Shown here piece by piece: positions 44,471 through 53,077 of a stretch of 64,000 bases of DNA (positions are counted from its first letter, which is position 1; each line of letters begins with the position of its first letter). The position numbers and the translations under genes are program-made. The notes below the pieces were generated by a model that had not been told where the DNA came from, did no database searches, and saw nothing but the letters and a program-made list of their open reading frames with translations. Source of the stretch: Roseovarius sp. (lineage in GTDB: Bacteria; Pseudomonadota; Alphaproteobacteria; Rhodobacterales; Rhodobacteraceae); NCBI GenBank assembly GCA_029212365.1, contig JARGOC010000006.1, positions 121,913 through 185,912 of the forward strand, read 5' to 3'.

Positions 44471-45811
44471 ATGAAAATTGCAATGATTGGCACAGGATAT
44501 GTCGGCCTTGTTTCTGGGGTGTGTTTTTCGGATTTTGGGCATGATGTGATCTGTGTGGACAAAGACCCCGCCAAGATCGAGATGCTGGAGCGCGGTGACG
44601 TGCCCATATATGAGCCGGGTCTTGATGCCTTGATGCACAAAAACGTTGAGGCCGGGCGACTGTCGTTTACGCTTGATCTGGCCAAGGCCATTGAAGGGGC
44701 CGAAGCGGTGTTCATCGCCGTGGGCACCCCCACACGGCGCGGGGATGGGCATGCGGATTTGACCTATGTGATGGCGGCCGCCGAGGAAATTGCCCAACTG
44801 GCCAAAGAATACGTCGTCATTGTCACTAAATCCACAGTGCCTGTGGGCACCAATCGGCAAGTGAAACAGACAGTGCGCAAGGCCAACCCCAAGCTTGAAT
44901 TTGATGTCGCCTCGAATCCTGAGTTTTTGCGTGAAGGGGCCGCGATTGAGGATTTTATGAAGCCCGACCGCGTGGTGGTCGGCGTGCAGACCGACCGTGC
45001 CGCGCAGGTGATGCAAGATATCTATCGCCCGCTTTATCTGCGCGATTTTCCGATTCTGAGCACTGATCTGGAAAGTGCTGAGATGATCAAATACGCCGCC
45101 AATGCGTTTCTGGCGACCAAGATCACCTTCATCAATGAAATCGCAGCGCTGTGCGAACGTACTGGTGCAAACGTGAAACAGGTCAGCCACGGCATGGGGT
45201 TGGATGGGCGTATCGGCAACAAATTCCTGCATGCCGGACCCGGCTATGGCGGAAGCTGTTTTCCCAAGGATACCAAGGCATTGGCGCGGATCGGGCAGGA
45301 CGTTGGCCTGCCGATGCAGATCACCGAAACGGTGATTAACGTCAACGAAGGCATCAAGCGACGCATGATCGACAAGCTGCTTGATCTGAGCGACGGATCC
45401 TTCAACGGCAAGATCATTACCGTGCTTGGGGTGACGTTCAAACCCAACACCGATGATATGCGTGATGCCCCGGCTTTGACGATTATTCCGGCTTTGGTTG
45501 GGGGGGGCGCCAAAGTGCGGATCGTTGATCCTCAGGGCCGCCACGAGGGCGAAGCCTTGCTGCCAGGGGTGCAATGGGCTGAGGACGCTTACAAGGCCGC
45601 CAACAATGCTGATCTGTTGGTGATCCTGACCGAATGGAATGAATTTCGCGCACTTGATCTCAAACGGGTCGCGCGCAAAATGGCGACGCCTCGCATGGCG
45701 GATCTGCGCAATATTTACTCCTCCAAAGATGCCAAACGCGCAGGGTTTGAAGCCTACGAAAGCGTCGGGCGAGCCCCGTTTTGGCGCAAAGCGGATGATG
45801 CCGAAGGATAG
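44471..45811 (+). CDS. ugd: UDP-glucose 6-dehydrogenase
   Basis: A 446-residue NAD-dependent enzyme making UDP-glucuronate from UDP-glucose for surface polysaccharides. MKIAMIGTGYVGLVSG is the NAD-binding start, SNPEFLREGAA and the GPGYGGSCFPKD loop with the catalytic cysteine follow, and the C-terminal VLGVTFKPNTDDMRDAP belongs to the nucleotide-sugar domain. Length is typical. ATG at 44471 with GAGGG upstream. Divergent from glmM with about 225 bases between starts. Confidence 0.95.
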   Translation: MKIAMIGTGYVGLVSGVCFSDFGHDVICVDKDPAKIEMLERGDVPIYEPGLDALMHKNVEAGRLSFTLDLAKAIEGAEAVFIAVGTPTRRGDGHADLTYVMAAAEEIAQLAKEYVVIVTKSTVPVGTNRQVKQTVRKANPKLEFDVASNPEFLREGAAIEDFMKPDRVVVGVQTDRAAQVMQDIYRPLYLRDFPILSTDLESAEMIKYAANAFLATKITFINEIAALCERTGANVKQVSHGMGLDGRIGNKFLHAGPGYGGSCFPKDTKALARIGQDVGLPMQITETVINVNEGIKRRMIDKLLDLSDGSFNGKIITVLGVTFKPNTDDMRDAPALTIIPALVGGGAKVRIVDPQGRHEGEALLPGVQWAEDAYKAANNADLLVILTEWNEFRALDLKRVARKMATPRMADLRNIYSSKDAKRAGFEAYESVGRAPFWRKADDAEG

Positions 45812-45980
45812 CACAGCTCACGCCTTTCGTGACTTTCCTGATGTAAGGTGCGCCTGTTTCGATTGGATCGCAAACTTCGGGGCAATACCGCGACAAATCC
45901 TGTTGTTGCGGCGAACAAAGCTTGATTTGGCAGCGAAATCCCGGCATTCGGGCGTTTCAGTCTGAATGAGGGCCACCGCC

Positions 45981-46622
45981 ATGACCAAACGCAAATGGAT
46001 GCAAGACGTCCTCACCCGTGATGCCACTGTGCGCCTGTTGTATCGTTGTTTGGTGCCGGCCCTGGTCTTCTACCTTGTGTCGCTGGCCGTAATGTCGGCT
46101 GCTGGTTTTTCACTGATTGAAATCCTGCGCGATCCCGCCCAACAAACCAAAACCTCTAGTTTTCTGGGCTTTGTTTCCACCATCGGCACATGGTTGTGGC
46201 TGGCGGCTGCTATGTTCTGCTTTTTCCGGGTGGCCACTTTTGCGTCCACCAATGAAGACGCTCACAAGACATTGCTGAAACTTGCGGGCGGTTTTTCCTT
46301 CTTTCTGGCGGTGGATGACTATTTCCTGATCCATGATCGGTACATCACCGAGGGCATTTTGATCCCGGCTTACGCCTTGTTTCTGGCCTATCTGATTAAA
46401 CGTCACTGGGGCCGAATTGCTGAAGTTGACGGTATTGCCTTCCTGACGGCGGGGGGCATGCTGTTTTTGTCTGTCGTGGTGGATGCGGTGCAGGAAATTT
46501 TGCCCATTCCCTACGGTACCTCGCAGGCGCTGGAGGAAGGATTCAAGTTCCTTGGCGCGGCCGCTTGGGCCTATTTCTGCTTTCGTATCTCAGCCTTTAA
46601 GATCAACAGCCAGTCGGCCTGA
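45981..46622 (+). CDS. Unknown multi-pass membrane protein
   Basis: I do not recognise this 213-residue protein. Hydrophobic stretches at about 24-44, 62-82, 102-112, 124-140, 152-168 and 188-203 suggest five or six membrane segments. Acidic residues and histidines sit in or next to these segments: VDDYFLIHD (111-119), VVVDAVQEILP (165-174) and SQALEEGFKF (181-190). This looks more like an enzyme or transporter core than a simple anchor. The ATG at 45981 with GAGGG upstream is chosen over one five codons earlier. It follows ugd by about 170 bases on the same strand and is convergent with the next gene. Confidence 0.7.
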   Translation: MTKRKWMQDVLTRDATVRLLYRCLVPALVFYLVSLAVMSAAGFSLIEILRDPAQQTKTSSFLGFVSTIGTWLWLAAAMFCFFRVATFASTNEDAHKTLLKLAGGFSFFLAVDDYFLIHDRYITEGILIPAYALFLAYLIKRHWGRIAEVDGIAFLTAGGMLFLSVVVDAVQEILPIPYGTSQALEEGFKFLGAAAWAYFCFRISAFKINSQSA

Positions 46623-46627
46623 ACGCT

Positions 46628-47128
46628 CTATTCAGACAGCAGTTTGATGTGGTCGATCTGCCAGATGCTTTTGGAGTAATAGATTTCCGACTGGAATTTC
46701 GCATCAGAATCAAACGGATACACCAACCACAGCGGACCCTTGTCGCGCGTGCTCATCAGTTTTCCGTTCATCCGGTATGCAATCAAGGCGGGGCTGTCGC
46801 GCGCCTCATCCACGGGGATTTCAACGTGATAGTCATTGGCCGCTATCAGCTCAAGCGTGCCTGAGGTGAAATCAGCATGATCCAGCAATGCACGAAGCGG
46901 CACCCCCTGAAATTCAATCGTGCCTTCGGTCCAGATGGTGGATGTGGCAAAGCTGGCCTGTTCCATCTCTTCCAGATCATCCAGATCTAAAGAGTGTGCA
47001 AAGGTGCACGTCACATCAATGCAAATTCTGAGCATCGGATGCTCATGAGCCGCAGCAACTGCGGGTGTGGACAAAAGCCCGATACAAGCACAGGCAAACA
47101 AAGCGGGTCGCATAATAAAATCGCTCAT
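46628..47128 (-). CDS. Small exported protein with a molybdopterin-oxidoreductase-like domain
   Basis: A 166-residue protein with a Sec signal (hydrophobic RPALFACACIGLLSTPAVAAA). The mature part resembles the sulfite-oxidase-type molybdopterin-binding fold: FQGVPLRALLDHADF, LIAANDYHVEIPVDEA, LIAYRMNGKLMS and WLVYPFD with IWQIDHI. At the position where the fold carries a molybdenum-ligand cysteine this protein has STIWTEG, so a catalytic cofactor is unlikely. The start at 47128 (ATG) is uncertain; another ATG lies five codons later. Convergent with the membrane protein gene. Confidence 0.65.
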   Translation of the reverse strand: MSDFIMRPALFACACIGLLSTPAVAAAHEHPMLRICIDVTCTFAHSLDLDDLEEMEQASFATSTIWTEGTIEFQGVPLRALLDHADFTSGTLELIAANDYHVEIPVDEARDSPALIAYRMNGKLMSTRDKGPLWLVYPFDSDAKFQSEIYYSKSIWQIDHIKLLSE

Positions 47129-47431
47129 AACTGGGTCCACATCAATCGGAATGACCAAGGGTCATGGCCGCTCTAATTGATGTCACAAGCTGCTAGAGGC
47201 GTCACCTGAGCAAACGGATAGGGATAAGACGCCTTATATCTGCATATTTTGTGAAATGCTCTCCTTTTGGTAGCATTTGATTTGTGTTCGCGGGTGTCAG
47301 ATCATTGCAGCGGGTGGTCGGTATGGGGCGACAGGGATCGGCCTGCCGCCGTTACGCGGTGGGACGTGACCATTGCCACCTGCTGGGGATAGCTTGCCCA
47401 CGGATTAGCCAACTGGTGCGCGCATGGCCCG
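47129..47431. other. Gene-poor stretch before the glycerate kinase gene
   Basis: About 300 bases without a credible gene. An inverted repeat, AGGCGTC at 47197 and GACGCCT at 47228, encloses 24 bases and could form a weak stem. Nothing else recognisable. Confidence 0.4.
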
Positions 47432-48691
47432 TCATGATCCGGTGATCAGGATGGCACGAAAATCGTTGACATTGGTCAGCGTTGGGCCGGTCACAACCTG
47501 ATCCCCCAAGGTTTTAAAAAAACCATGTGCATCATTGCGATCCAAGGCGGATTGCGGATCAACACCGCGTGCCTTGGCCTTGTTCAAAGTGTCGGGGCCG
47601 ATCACAGCACCGGCCACCTCGGCACCGCCATCCACGCCGTCGGTATCACAGGCAATGGCGTGGATGCCCGACGCACCGTTCAGCGCCAATGCCAGCGCTA
47701 GGGCAAATTCCGCATTTGGCCCGCCTATCCCGTCGCCGGTGCGGGTGACAGTTAATTCACCGCCTGACAGCAAAAGCACCGGCGATGCACCCGGTGGCAT
47801 GGCCGCTTGGAGGGCCAGGGCCTGTGCTGCCTGGGCACGGGCCACGCCGCGCGCTTCACCCTCAAGAGCATCGCCCAGAATATCAGGTTGGACCCCCTCT
47901 GCCCGCGCCAGATCGGCGGCGGCGGCCAAGGATTGTGACGGGGCTGCATAAATTACGTTTTCAACATTGCGCAGCCGCGGGTCGTCGGGCGTCAGCACAC
48001 GGCGCGTGTCATTCAAAACGTCGCGGGCGCTGTCGGGTATGTCGATGGAGTACCTCTCAAGTATGGCCAGTGCATCTCCGGGTGTGCTGGCATCCCCCAC
48101 TGTTGGCCCTGATCCAATCATCGCCGGATCATCCCCCGGCACATCCGAGATCATCAGCGCCAACACCTGTGCCGGATATGCCGCCGCCGCCAGTTGCCCG
48201 CCTTTGACCGCACTCAGATGTTTGCGCACTGTATTCATCTGCCCAATCGGCGCCCCCGAGGCAAGAAGGGCAGCGTTGATCGCCTGTTTCTCGGCCAGCG
48301 TAATGTCACCCGCAGGCTGCACCAGAATGGCCGAAGCCCCCCCCGAGATCAGCGCCAGAACCGTGTCCTCCGGGCCAAGCGATTTGAGCAAGGTCAACAT
48401 CTGCGCTGTGGCCTTTTGGCCCGCCGCATCCGGAACCGGGTGCGCGGCTTGGACAATTTCGATACCCTTGCAGGGCCGGGCGTACCCGTAGCGGGTGATC
48501 ACGAGCCCGTCGCATGGGCCGTATTCAGCCTCAACCGCTTCGGCCATCCGGGCCGAGGCCTTGCCGGCACCAATCACCACCAAGCGACCAACAGGCTTTG
48601 GGGGCAGGGCAGCAGCCAGGCTGCGCATCGGGTCGGCCACCTCAACCGCGCGGTCAAACAATGAGCGCAAAAAGGGCAGGGCGTTTTGCAT
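47432..48691 (-). CDS. ttuD: Glycerate 2-kinase, MOFRL family (TtuD type)
   Basis: A 419-residue enzyme of the GK-II/MOFRL family, historically called hydroxypyruvate reductase (TtuD). It phosphorylates D-glycerate to 2-phosphoglycerate. VVIGAGKASARMAEAVE, LALISGGASAIL, MNTVRKHLSAVKGGQLA, ISDVPGDDPAMIGSGPT and the C-terminal GGPNAEFALALAL with ACDTDGVDG are the family blocks. The ATG at 48691 with GGAG upstream is preferred to 32 extra codons. Single gene, divergent from crcB. Confidence 0.9.
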   Translation of the reverse strand: MQNALPFLRSLFDRAVEVADPMRSLAAALPPKPVGRLVVIGAGKASARMAEAVEAEYGPCDGLVITRYGYARPCKGIEIVQAAHPVPDAAGQKATAQMLTLLKSLGPEDTVLALISGGASAILVQPAGDITLAEKQAINAALLASGAPIGQMNTVRKHLSAVKGGQLAAAAYPAQVLALMISDVPGDDPAMIGSGPTVGDASTPGDALAILERYSIDIPDSARDVLNDTRRVLTPDDPRLRNVENVIYAAPSQSLAAAADLARAEGVQPDILGDALEGEARGVARAQAAQALALQAAMPPGASPVLLLSGGELTVTRTGDGIGGPNAEFALALALALNGASGIHAIACDTDGVDGGAEVAGAVIGPDTLNKAKARGVDPQSALDRNDAHGFFKTLGDQVVTGPTLTNVNDFRAILITGS

Positions 48692-48908
48692 GGTGGCGTC
48701 TCCGGGCTGGCGTTGGGGCGGCGTTGTGCAATTGTAATCAGGTTCAGGGCGAACACTAGGCCAGTTCCCGTCATCTGAAGAGCACAAAATGTGAGTTTGC
48801 AGAACGCCACCCGGAATACCAGATCAAATCCTTCGGGCATGTGTCTTGGGGCACTCATGGATACCAACCCAGCTTGACAAACAACGCCGCGCGCGCGACA
48901 GACCCCCC

Positions 48909-49286
48909 ATGTTCATGACCTTTTTACATGTGGCCCTTGGCGGCGCCATCGGAGCCGTGCTGCGCTTTGGCACAGTGCTTGCGATGCTGCGCGTCACCGG
49001 ATCCGGCTTTCCGCTGGGGGTGCTCAGCGCGAATATCCTTGGGTCATTCGCGATGGGGGCGTTCATGGTCTATTCCTTCCAACGCGGCGCCGAGCATTTG
49101 AACCCCTTCGTGATGGCAGGCATCCTTGGCGGATTCACCACCTTCTCGGCCTTCTCATTGGAAGCCTTCACGCTTTATGAGCGCGGTGAGGTGGTGCAAG
49201 CGGGGCTTTATGTGGCACTTTCGGTTATTTTGTCACTTGTGGCGCTGGCCGCAGGTGTCTGGCTATCAAGGATGATCTGGACATGA
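48909..49286 (+). CDS. crcB: Fluoride exporter CrcB (Fluc channel)
   Basis: A 125-residue four-helix membrane protein forming a dual-topology fluoride channel. GGAIGAVLRFGT (residues about 11-22) and GGFTTFSAFSLE (near 78-89) are the family signatures lining the ion path. The ATG at 48909 is preferred over the frame-opening 21 codons upstream. No fluoride riboswitch could be seen ahead of it. Overlaps rluC by ATGA, starting a four-gene coupled operon. Confidence 0.9.
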   Translation: MFMTFLHVALGGAIGAVLRFGTVLAMLRVTGSGFPLGVLSANILGSFAMGAFMVYSFQRGAEHLNPFVMAGILGGFTTFSAFSLEAFTLYERGEVVQAGLYVALSVILSLVALAAGVWLSRMIWT

Positions 49287-50326
49287 GTGGCGTACAAATC
49301 CAAACCGTTTCGGCGGATGATGCGGATCAACGGCTTGATCGTTGGTTTCGCCGGTTGTTTCCGCATATCGGCCAGGGCCGTATTGAAAAGATGTGCCGCA
49401 AGGGCGATCTGCGTGTTGATGGCGGTCGGGTCAAAGCGTCGACCCGCCTGCATGAAGGTCAATCCGTGCGCATCCCACCGTTGCCGGAACCCGGCGAGAT
49501 GCCTGCGCGCACGCAGTCCCGCGTGAGCGATGCTGACGCGCGGATGATGCGTGATGCGGTGATCTATAAAGACGATCACATCATTGCCATCAACAAACCC
49601 CCCGGATTGCCCAGTCAAGGAGGGTCCAAACAGACCCGCCATGTTGATGGTCTGGCCGAGGCGCTGCGCTTTGATCTGGAGGAAAAGCCCCGGCTGGTGC
49701 ACCGGCTGGACAAAGATACATCCGGTGTTTTGTTGCTGGCGCGCACGCGGTCTGCGGCCTCGGCGATGACGGCCGCCATGCGCCACCGTGAAACACGCAA
49801 AATATATTGGGCCGTGGTGGCCGGAGTGCCGACGCCTTACTTGGGTGAAATCAAATACGCACTTGTCAAAGCTCCCGGTCACGGCGCCAAAGGCGAAGGC
49901 GAGAAAATGATCTGCCTGCACCCGCGCGACGTAGATAAAACCCCCGGTGCCAAACGCGCGATCACGCAATATGCCACGCTTTACCGTGTTGCCAGCCGTG
50001 CCGCCTGGGTGGCGATGGAGCCGATCACCGGGCGCACCCACCAATTGCGCGCACATATGGCCGAGATCGGCCACCCCATCATTGGCGATGGCAAATATGG
50101 GGGTTCGGGTCAGGAAAACATGGGCGATGGCTGGGGTGCGCAACTGGGCGGTGTCATCTCAAACAAACTGCACCTTCATGCGCGCACCATGGCGTTTGAA
50201 CATCCCGTGACCCGCAAACCAGTGGTGATCACGGCTGATCTGCCGGATCATATCGCGCATACGTTTGATACACTCGGCTGGACGCCTGATCTGGCCGCCG
50301 ATGATCCGTTTGAGGCGATGCCATGA
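49283..50326 (+). CDS. rluC: 23S rRNA pseudouridine synthase, RluC family
   Basis: A 347-residue enzyme with an N-terminal S4 RNA-binding domain (residues about 16-75, QRLDRWFRRLFPHIGQGRIEKMCRKGDLRVDG) and an RluA-type catalytic domain. D143 in HRLDKDTSG is the catalytic aspartate. GRTHQLRAHMAEIGHPIIGD completes the signature. With S4 plus RluA layout the most likely targets are uridines 955, 2504 and 2580 of 23S rRNA. Start and stop both overlap neighbours by ATGA. Confidence 0.9.
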   Translation: MSGVQIQTVSADDADQRLDRWFRRLFPHIGQGRIEKMCRKGDLRVDGGRVKASTRLHEGQSVRIPPLPEPGEMPARTQSRVSDADARMMRDAVIYKDDHIIAINKPPGLPSQGGSKQTRHVDGLAEALRFDLEEKPRLVHRLDKDTSGVLLLARTRSAASAMTAAMRHRETRKIYWAVVAGVPTPYLGEIKYALVKAPGHGAKGEGEKMICLHPRDVDKTPGAKRAITQYATLYRVASRAAWVAMEPITGRTHQLRAHMAEIGHPIIGDGKYGGSGQENMGDGWGAQLGGVISNKLHLHARTMAFEHPVTRKPVVITADLPDHIAHTFDTLGWTPDLAADDPFEAMP

Positions 50327-51003
50327 GCCGCCAGCGGCTGGTGGTGTTTGATGTCGATGGCACTCTGGTAAACAGCCAGGGTGATATTGTGGCGGCGATG
50401 TACGCGGCCTTTGCACAGGCCGAGTTGGAAGCCCCCGCGCGGGAAGCAATCTTGTCTATTGTTGGGCTGTCATTGGATGTGGCAATCCCGCGATTGGCCC
50501 CTGATGCGCCCGCCGCGCTGCACAGCCAGATGGTGGATTGGTACAAAGAAAGCTATATGCGTCTGCGCGGCGAAACCCCAATTACCACGTCTTCGCCGCT
50601 CTATCCGCATGCGTTGCGGGTGCTACAGGATTTGCACCTGCTGCCAGACACATTGCTGGGCGTGGCCACAGGCAAATCGCGCCGGGGCTTGGACAAGCTT
50701 TTGGATGGCCATAATTTGCGGCAGTATTTTGTGACCCAGCAAGTGGCAGATCATCACCCGTCAAAACCCCATCCGTCGATGTTGCACGCAGCCCTGGGCG
50801 ACACCGGCGTGCAGGCCCGTGATGCTGTTATGATCGGCGATACCAGCTTTGATATGGACATGGCCCGCGCAGCCGGGATGCGCGCCATTGGTGTCAGTTG
50901 GGGCTATCATGATCGCACGGCCTTGGCGGCGGCAGATATGATAATTGATGATTTCCGCGCTTTGCCTGATGCGCTGAACACTCTTTGGGAGCCCGCATCA
51001 TGA
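50323..51003 (+). CDS. HAD-superfamily phosphatase (Gph-like)
   Basis: A 226-residue haloacid dehalogenase family hydrolase. VVFDVDGTLVNSQ near residue 8 holds the nucleophile and acid aspartates, GVATGKSRRGLDKL is motif II, HHPSKPHPSM holds the motif III lysine, and MIGDTSFDMDMARAAGM is motif IV. The cap domain is helical. Phosphoglycolate phosphatase is the usual default label, but the substrate is not determined by sequence. Coupled to rluC and the ATP12-type gene by 4-base overlaps. Confidence 0.85.
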   Translation: MSRQRLVVFDVDGTLVNSQGDIVAAMYAAFAQAELEAPAREAILSIVGLSLDVAIPRLAPDAPAALHSQMVDWYKESYMRLRGETPITTSSPLYPHALRVLQDLHLLPDTLLGVATGKSRRGLDKLLDGHNLRQYFVTQQVADHHPSKPHPSMLHAALGDTGVQARDAVMIGDTSFDMDMARAAGMRAIGVSWGYHDRTALAAADMIIDDFRALPDALNTLWEPAS

Positions 51004-51713
51004 GCGAATGGATGGCCAAACGGTTTTGGAAAGAGGCCAGCGCCGAGGCCTGCGACGGTGGGTTCAGCATTTTGCTGGATGGGCGGTCGGTGAAAACCCC
51101 GTCCAAGGCCGCGCTGGTGGTGCCGACGCTGGCGCTGGCAGAACGTGTTGCCGCCGAGTGGGATGCGCAGGGGGACGTGATAAAGCCAGCGGACATGCCA
51201 TTCACGAGGTCATGCAATGCGGCAATTGATAAGGTCAGCGTTCAGCACCGTGAGGTGGCTGATTTGATTGCGGCGTATGGCGACGCTGATCTGACGTGCT
51301 ATCGCGCTGATTCGCCGGTGGAACTGGTCGCACGCCAGGCTGCCGCCTGGGATCCCCTGCTCAAGTGGATAGGGCAGCAGTATGATGTGCAGCTGTCACC
51401 GGTTTCCGGTGTCATTCATCGCCCCCAAGATGCGCTTGTTTTGCAGGTTTTGTCAGACGAAGTGCATCGCCTTGATGCCTTTGCCCTCACGGCGTTTCAT
51501 GATCTGGTTGGAATGTCCGGGTCTTTGGTTATTGGCCTTGCCGCGCTGCATGATCTGCATCCGGCCGCCCAGCTTTGGGCGCTTAGTCGGGTGGATGAAG
51601 CATGGCAAGAAGAGCAGTGGGGCGTGGATGAAGAGGCGGTTGAAACCGCGGCCAAGAAAGAATCTGACTTTTTGCACGCCAAATCCTTTCATGATCTTTC
51701 GCGGCAGGGTTAA
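51000..51713 (+). CDS. ATP12-family F1-ATPase assembly chaperone
   Basis: A 237-residue homologue of mitochondrial Atp12, which binds the F1 alpha subunit during ATP synthase assembly. KRFWKEASAEACDGGFSILLDGRSVKTPSKAALVVP at the N-terminus and EWDAQGDVIKPADMPFTRSCNAAID are the family hallmarks, followed by a helical C-terminal domain. Alphaproteobacteria have this family. The ATG at 51000 overlaps the preceding stop (ATGA). Last gene of the crcB-rluC-HAD-ATP12 operon. Confidence 0.88.
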   Translation: MSEWMAKRFWKEASAEACDGGFSILLDGRSVKTPSKAALVVPTLALAERVAAEWDAQGDVIKPADMPFTRSCNAAIDKVSVQHREVADLIAAYGDADLTCYRADSPVELVARQAAAWDPLLKWIGQQYDVQLSPVSGVIHRPQDALVLQVLSDEVHRLDAFALTAFHDLVGMSGSLVIGLAALHDLHPAAQLWALSRVDEAWQEEQWGVDEEAVETAAKKESDFLHAKSFHDLSRQG

Positions 51714-51926
51714 TTCACGGGAATATATCATTCCCAAACGTAAACATGATCGGCTGTTCATCAATTTTCGTGACCTTGGGGTTGACCTTTATTGATGAAT
51801 CTCCACAATTTGGCGCGCACTGGCGGGAAAAACAAAAAACTCACTCCCTAGCCAGAGTATCGCCCTGGTCCGCAAAGGACCAAATGAACCGCCCTTGAAA
51901 GGGTGGACAATCAGGAAGAGGTAAAA

Positions 51927-52946
51927 ATGAAAAAAACCGTATTTTTTGGCACGCTCACTGTCGCTGGCCTGGCGGCCGGTATTGCAGCTGCTGGCACGTT
52001 GGATGACGTTAAAGCACGCGGCAAGCTGAACTGTGGTGTGACCACCGGCCTGGTCGGCTTTGCCGCCCCGGACGCGAACGGTGTTTGGAACGGCTTTGAC
52101 GTCGGCGTATGCCGTGCTGTCGCTGCTGCTGTTCTGGGAGATAGCAACGCCGTCGAATTCGTACCAACAACCGGCAAAACCCGCTTTACCGCTCTGGCGT
52201 CGGGTGAAATCGACATGCTGGCGCGTAACACCACATGGACCTTCAGCCGCGACGTCGACCTGAAGTTCGATTTCGTTGGTGTGAACTATTATGACGGCCA
52301 AGGCTTTCTGGTCCCCAAAGAACTGGGCGTTAGCTCAGCCAAGGATCTGGACGGCGCGACTGTCTGCATTCAAACCGGTACCACAACCGAGCTGAACCTG
52401 GCGGATTTCTTCCGGTCCAACAACATCAGCTATGAGCCGGTTCCGATTGAAACCAACGCTGAAGGTCAGCAACAGTATCTGGCCGGTGCATGTGATGCAT
52501 ACACCACCGACGCGTCAGGTCTTGCGGCCACACGCGCTGCGTTTGAAAACCCTGCCGATCACGTTGTTCTGCCCGAGATCATCTCGAAAGAGCCACTTGG
52601 CCCGCTTGTTCGCCACGGCGACAACGAATGGGGCGACGTGGTACGTTGGACACTTAACGCACTGATCTCTGCCGAAGAGCTGGGTGTCACAAGCGCCAAC
52701 ATCGGTGATATGTCAGCAGCCGCTGGTGACAATCCTGAGATCAACCGTCTGCTGGGTACCGAAGGTAACCTGGGCGAGATGCTTGGCCTTGACGCTGGCT
52801 GGGCGATGAATGCGATCGCAGTTGGTGGCAACTACGGTGAGCTGTTCGAAAAGAACATTGGTGAAAACACACCGATCGGTCTGGCCCGTGGCCTGAACGC
52901 TCAGTGGACAAATGGCGGCCTGCTCTACTCGCCTCCATTCCGCTAA
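51927..52946 (+). CDS. bztA: Periplasmic binding protein for glutamate/glutamine/aspartate/asparagine
   Basis: A 339-residue substrate-binding protein with a Sec signal (MKKTVFFGTLTVAGLAAGIAAAG). GTLDDVKARGKLNCGVTTGLVGFA, the GFDVGVCRAVAAAVLGD lobe and the LASGEIDMLARNTTWTFSRD and TVCIQTGTTTELNLADF segments match BztA/AapJ binding proteins for acidic and amide amino acids. The ATG at 51927 has an AGGAAGAGG site. First gene of bztABCD, followed by a strong hairpin before the permeases that should lower downstream expression relative to bztA. Confidence 0.93.
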   Translation: MKKTVFFGTLTVAGLAAGIAAAGTLDDVKARGKLNCGVTTGLVGFAAPDANGVWNGFDVGVCRAVAAAVLGDSNAVEFVPTTGKTRFTALASGEIDMLARNTTWTFSRDVDLKFDFVGVNYYDGQGFLVPKELGVSSAKDLDGATVCIQTGTTTELNLADFFRSNNISYEPVPIETNAEGQQQYLAGACDAYTTDASGLAATRAAFENPADHVVLPEIISKEPLGPLVRHGDNEWGDVVRWTLNALISAEELGVTSANIGDMSAAAGDNPEINRLLGTEGNLGEMLGLDAGWAMNAIAVGGNYGELFEKNIGENTPIGLARGLNAQWTNGGLLYSPPFR

Positions 52947-52954
52947 AAACATGC

Positions 52955-52984
52955 AAAAGGGCGCGGGTAACACCGCGCCCTTTT
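52955..52984 (+). terminator. Strong hairpin between bztA and bztB
   Basis: AAAAGGGCGCGG (52955-52966) pairs perfectly with CCGCGCCCTTTT (52973-52984) around a GTAACA loop: a 12-bp stem ending in TTTT, 8 bases after the bztA stop. It can act as a partial terminator and protect the bztA message. Confidence 0.85.
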
Positions 52985-53077
52985 CGCTTATACGGATGAC
53001 AATAATACGGCCCAGGGGTGCAATCCATCGCACCTACATAAAAATCAGAACGGGCTGAACAACGGGGAACATCCCAG

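Noticed and set aside
44429..45814. 461-codon open frame on the minus strand opposite ugd
   Set aside because: It mirrors ugd over its full length, has a His/Gln/Arg-rich composition typical of an antisense frame in G+C-rich DNA, and shows no protein family features.
48788..48908. Possible fluoride riboswitch ahead of crcB
   Set aside because: The leader does not show the conserved core and pseudoknot segments of the crcB motif.
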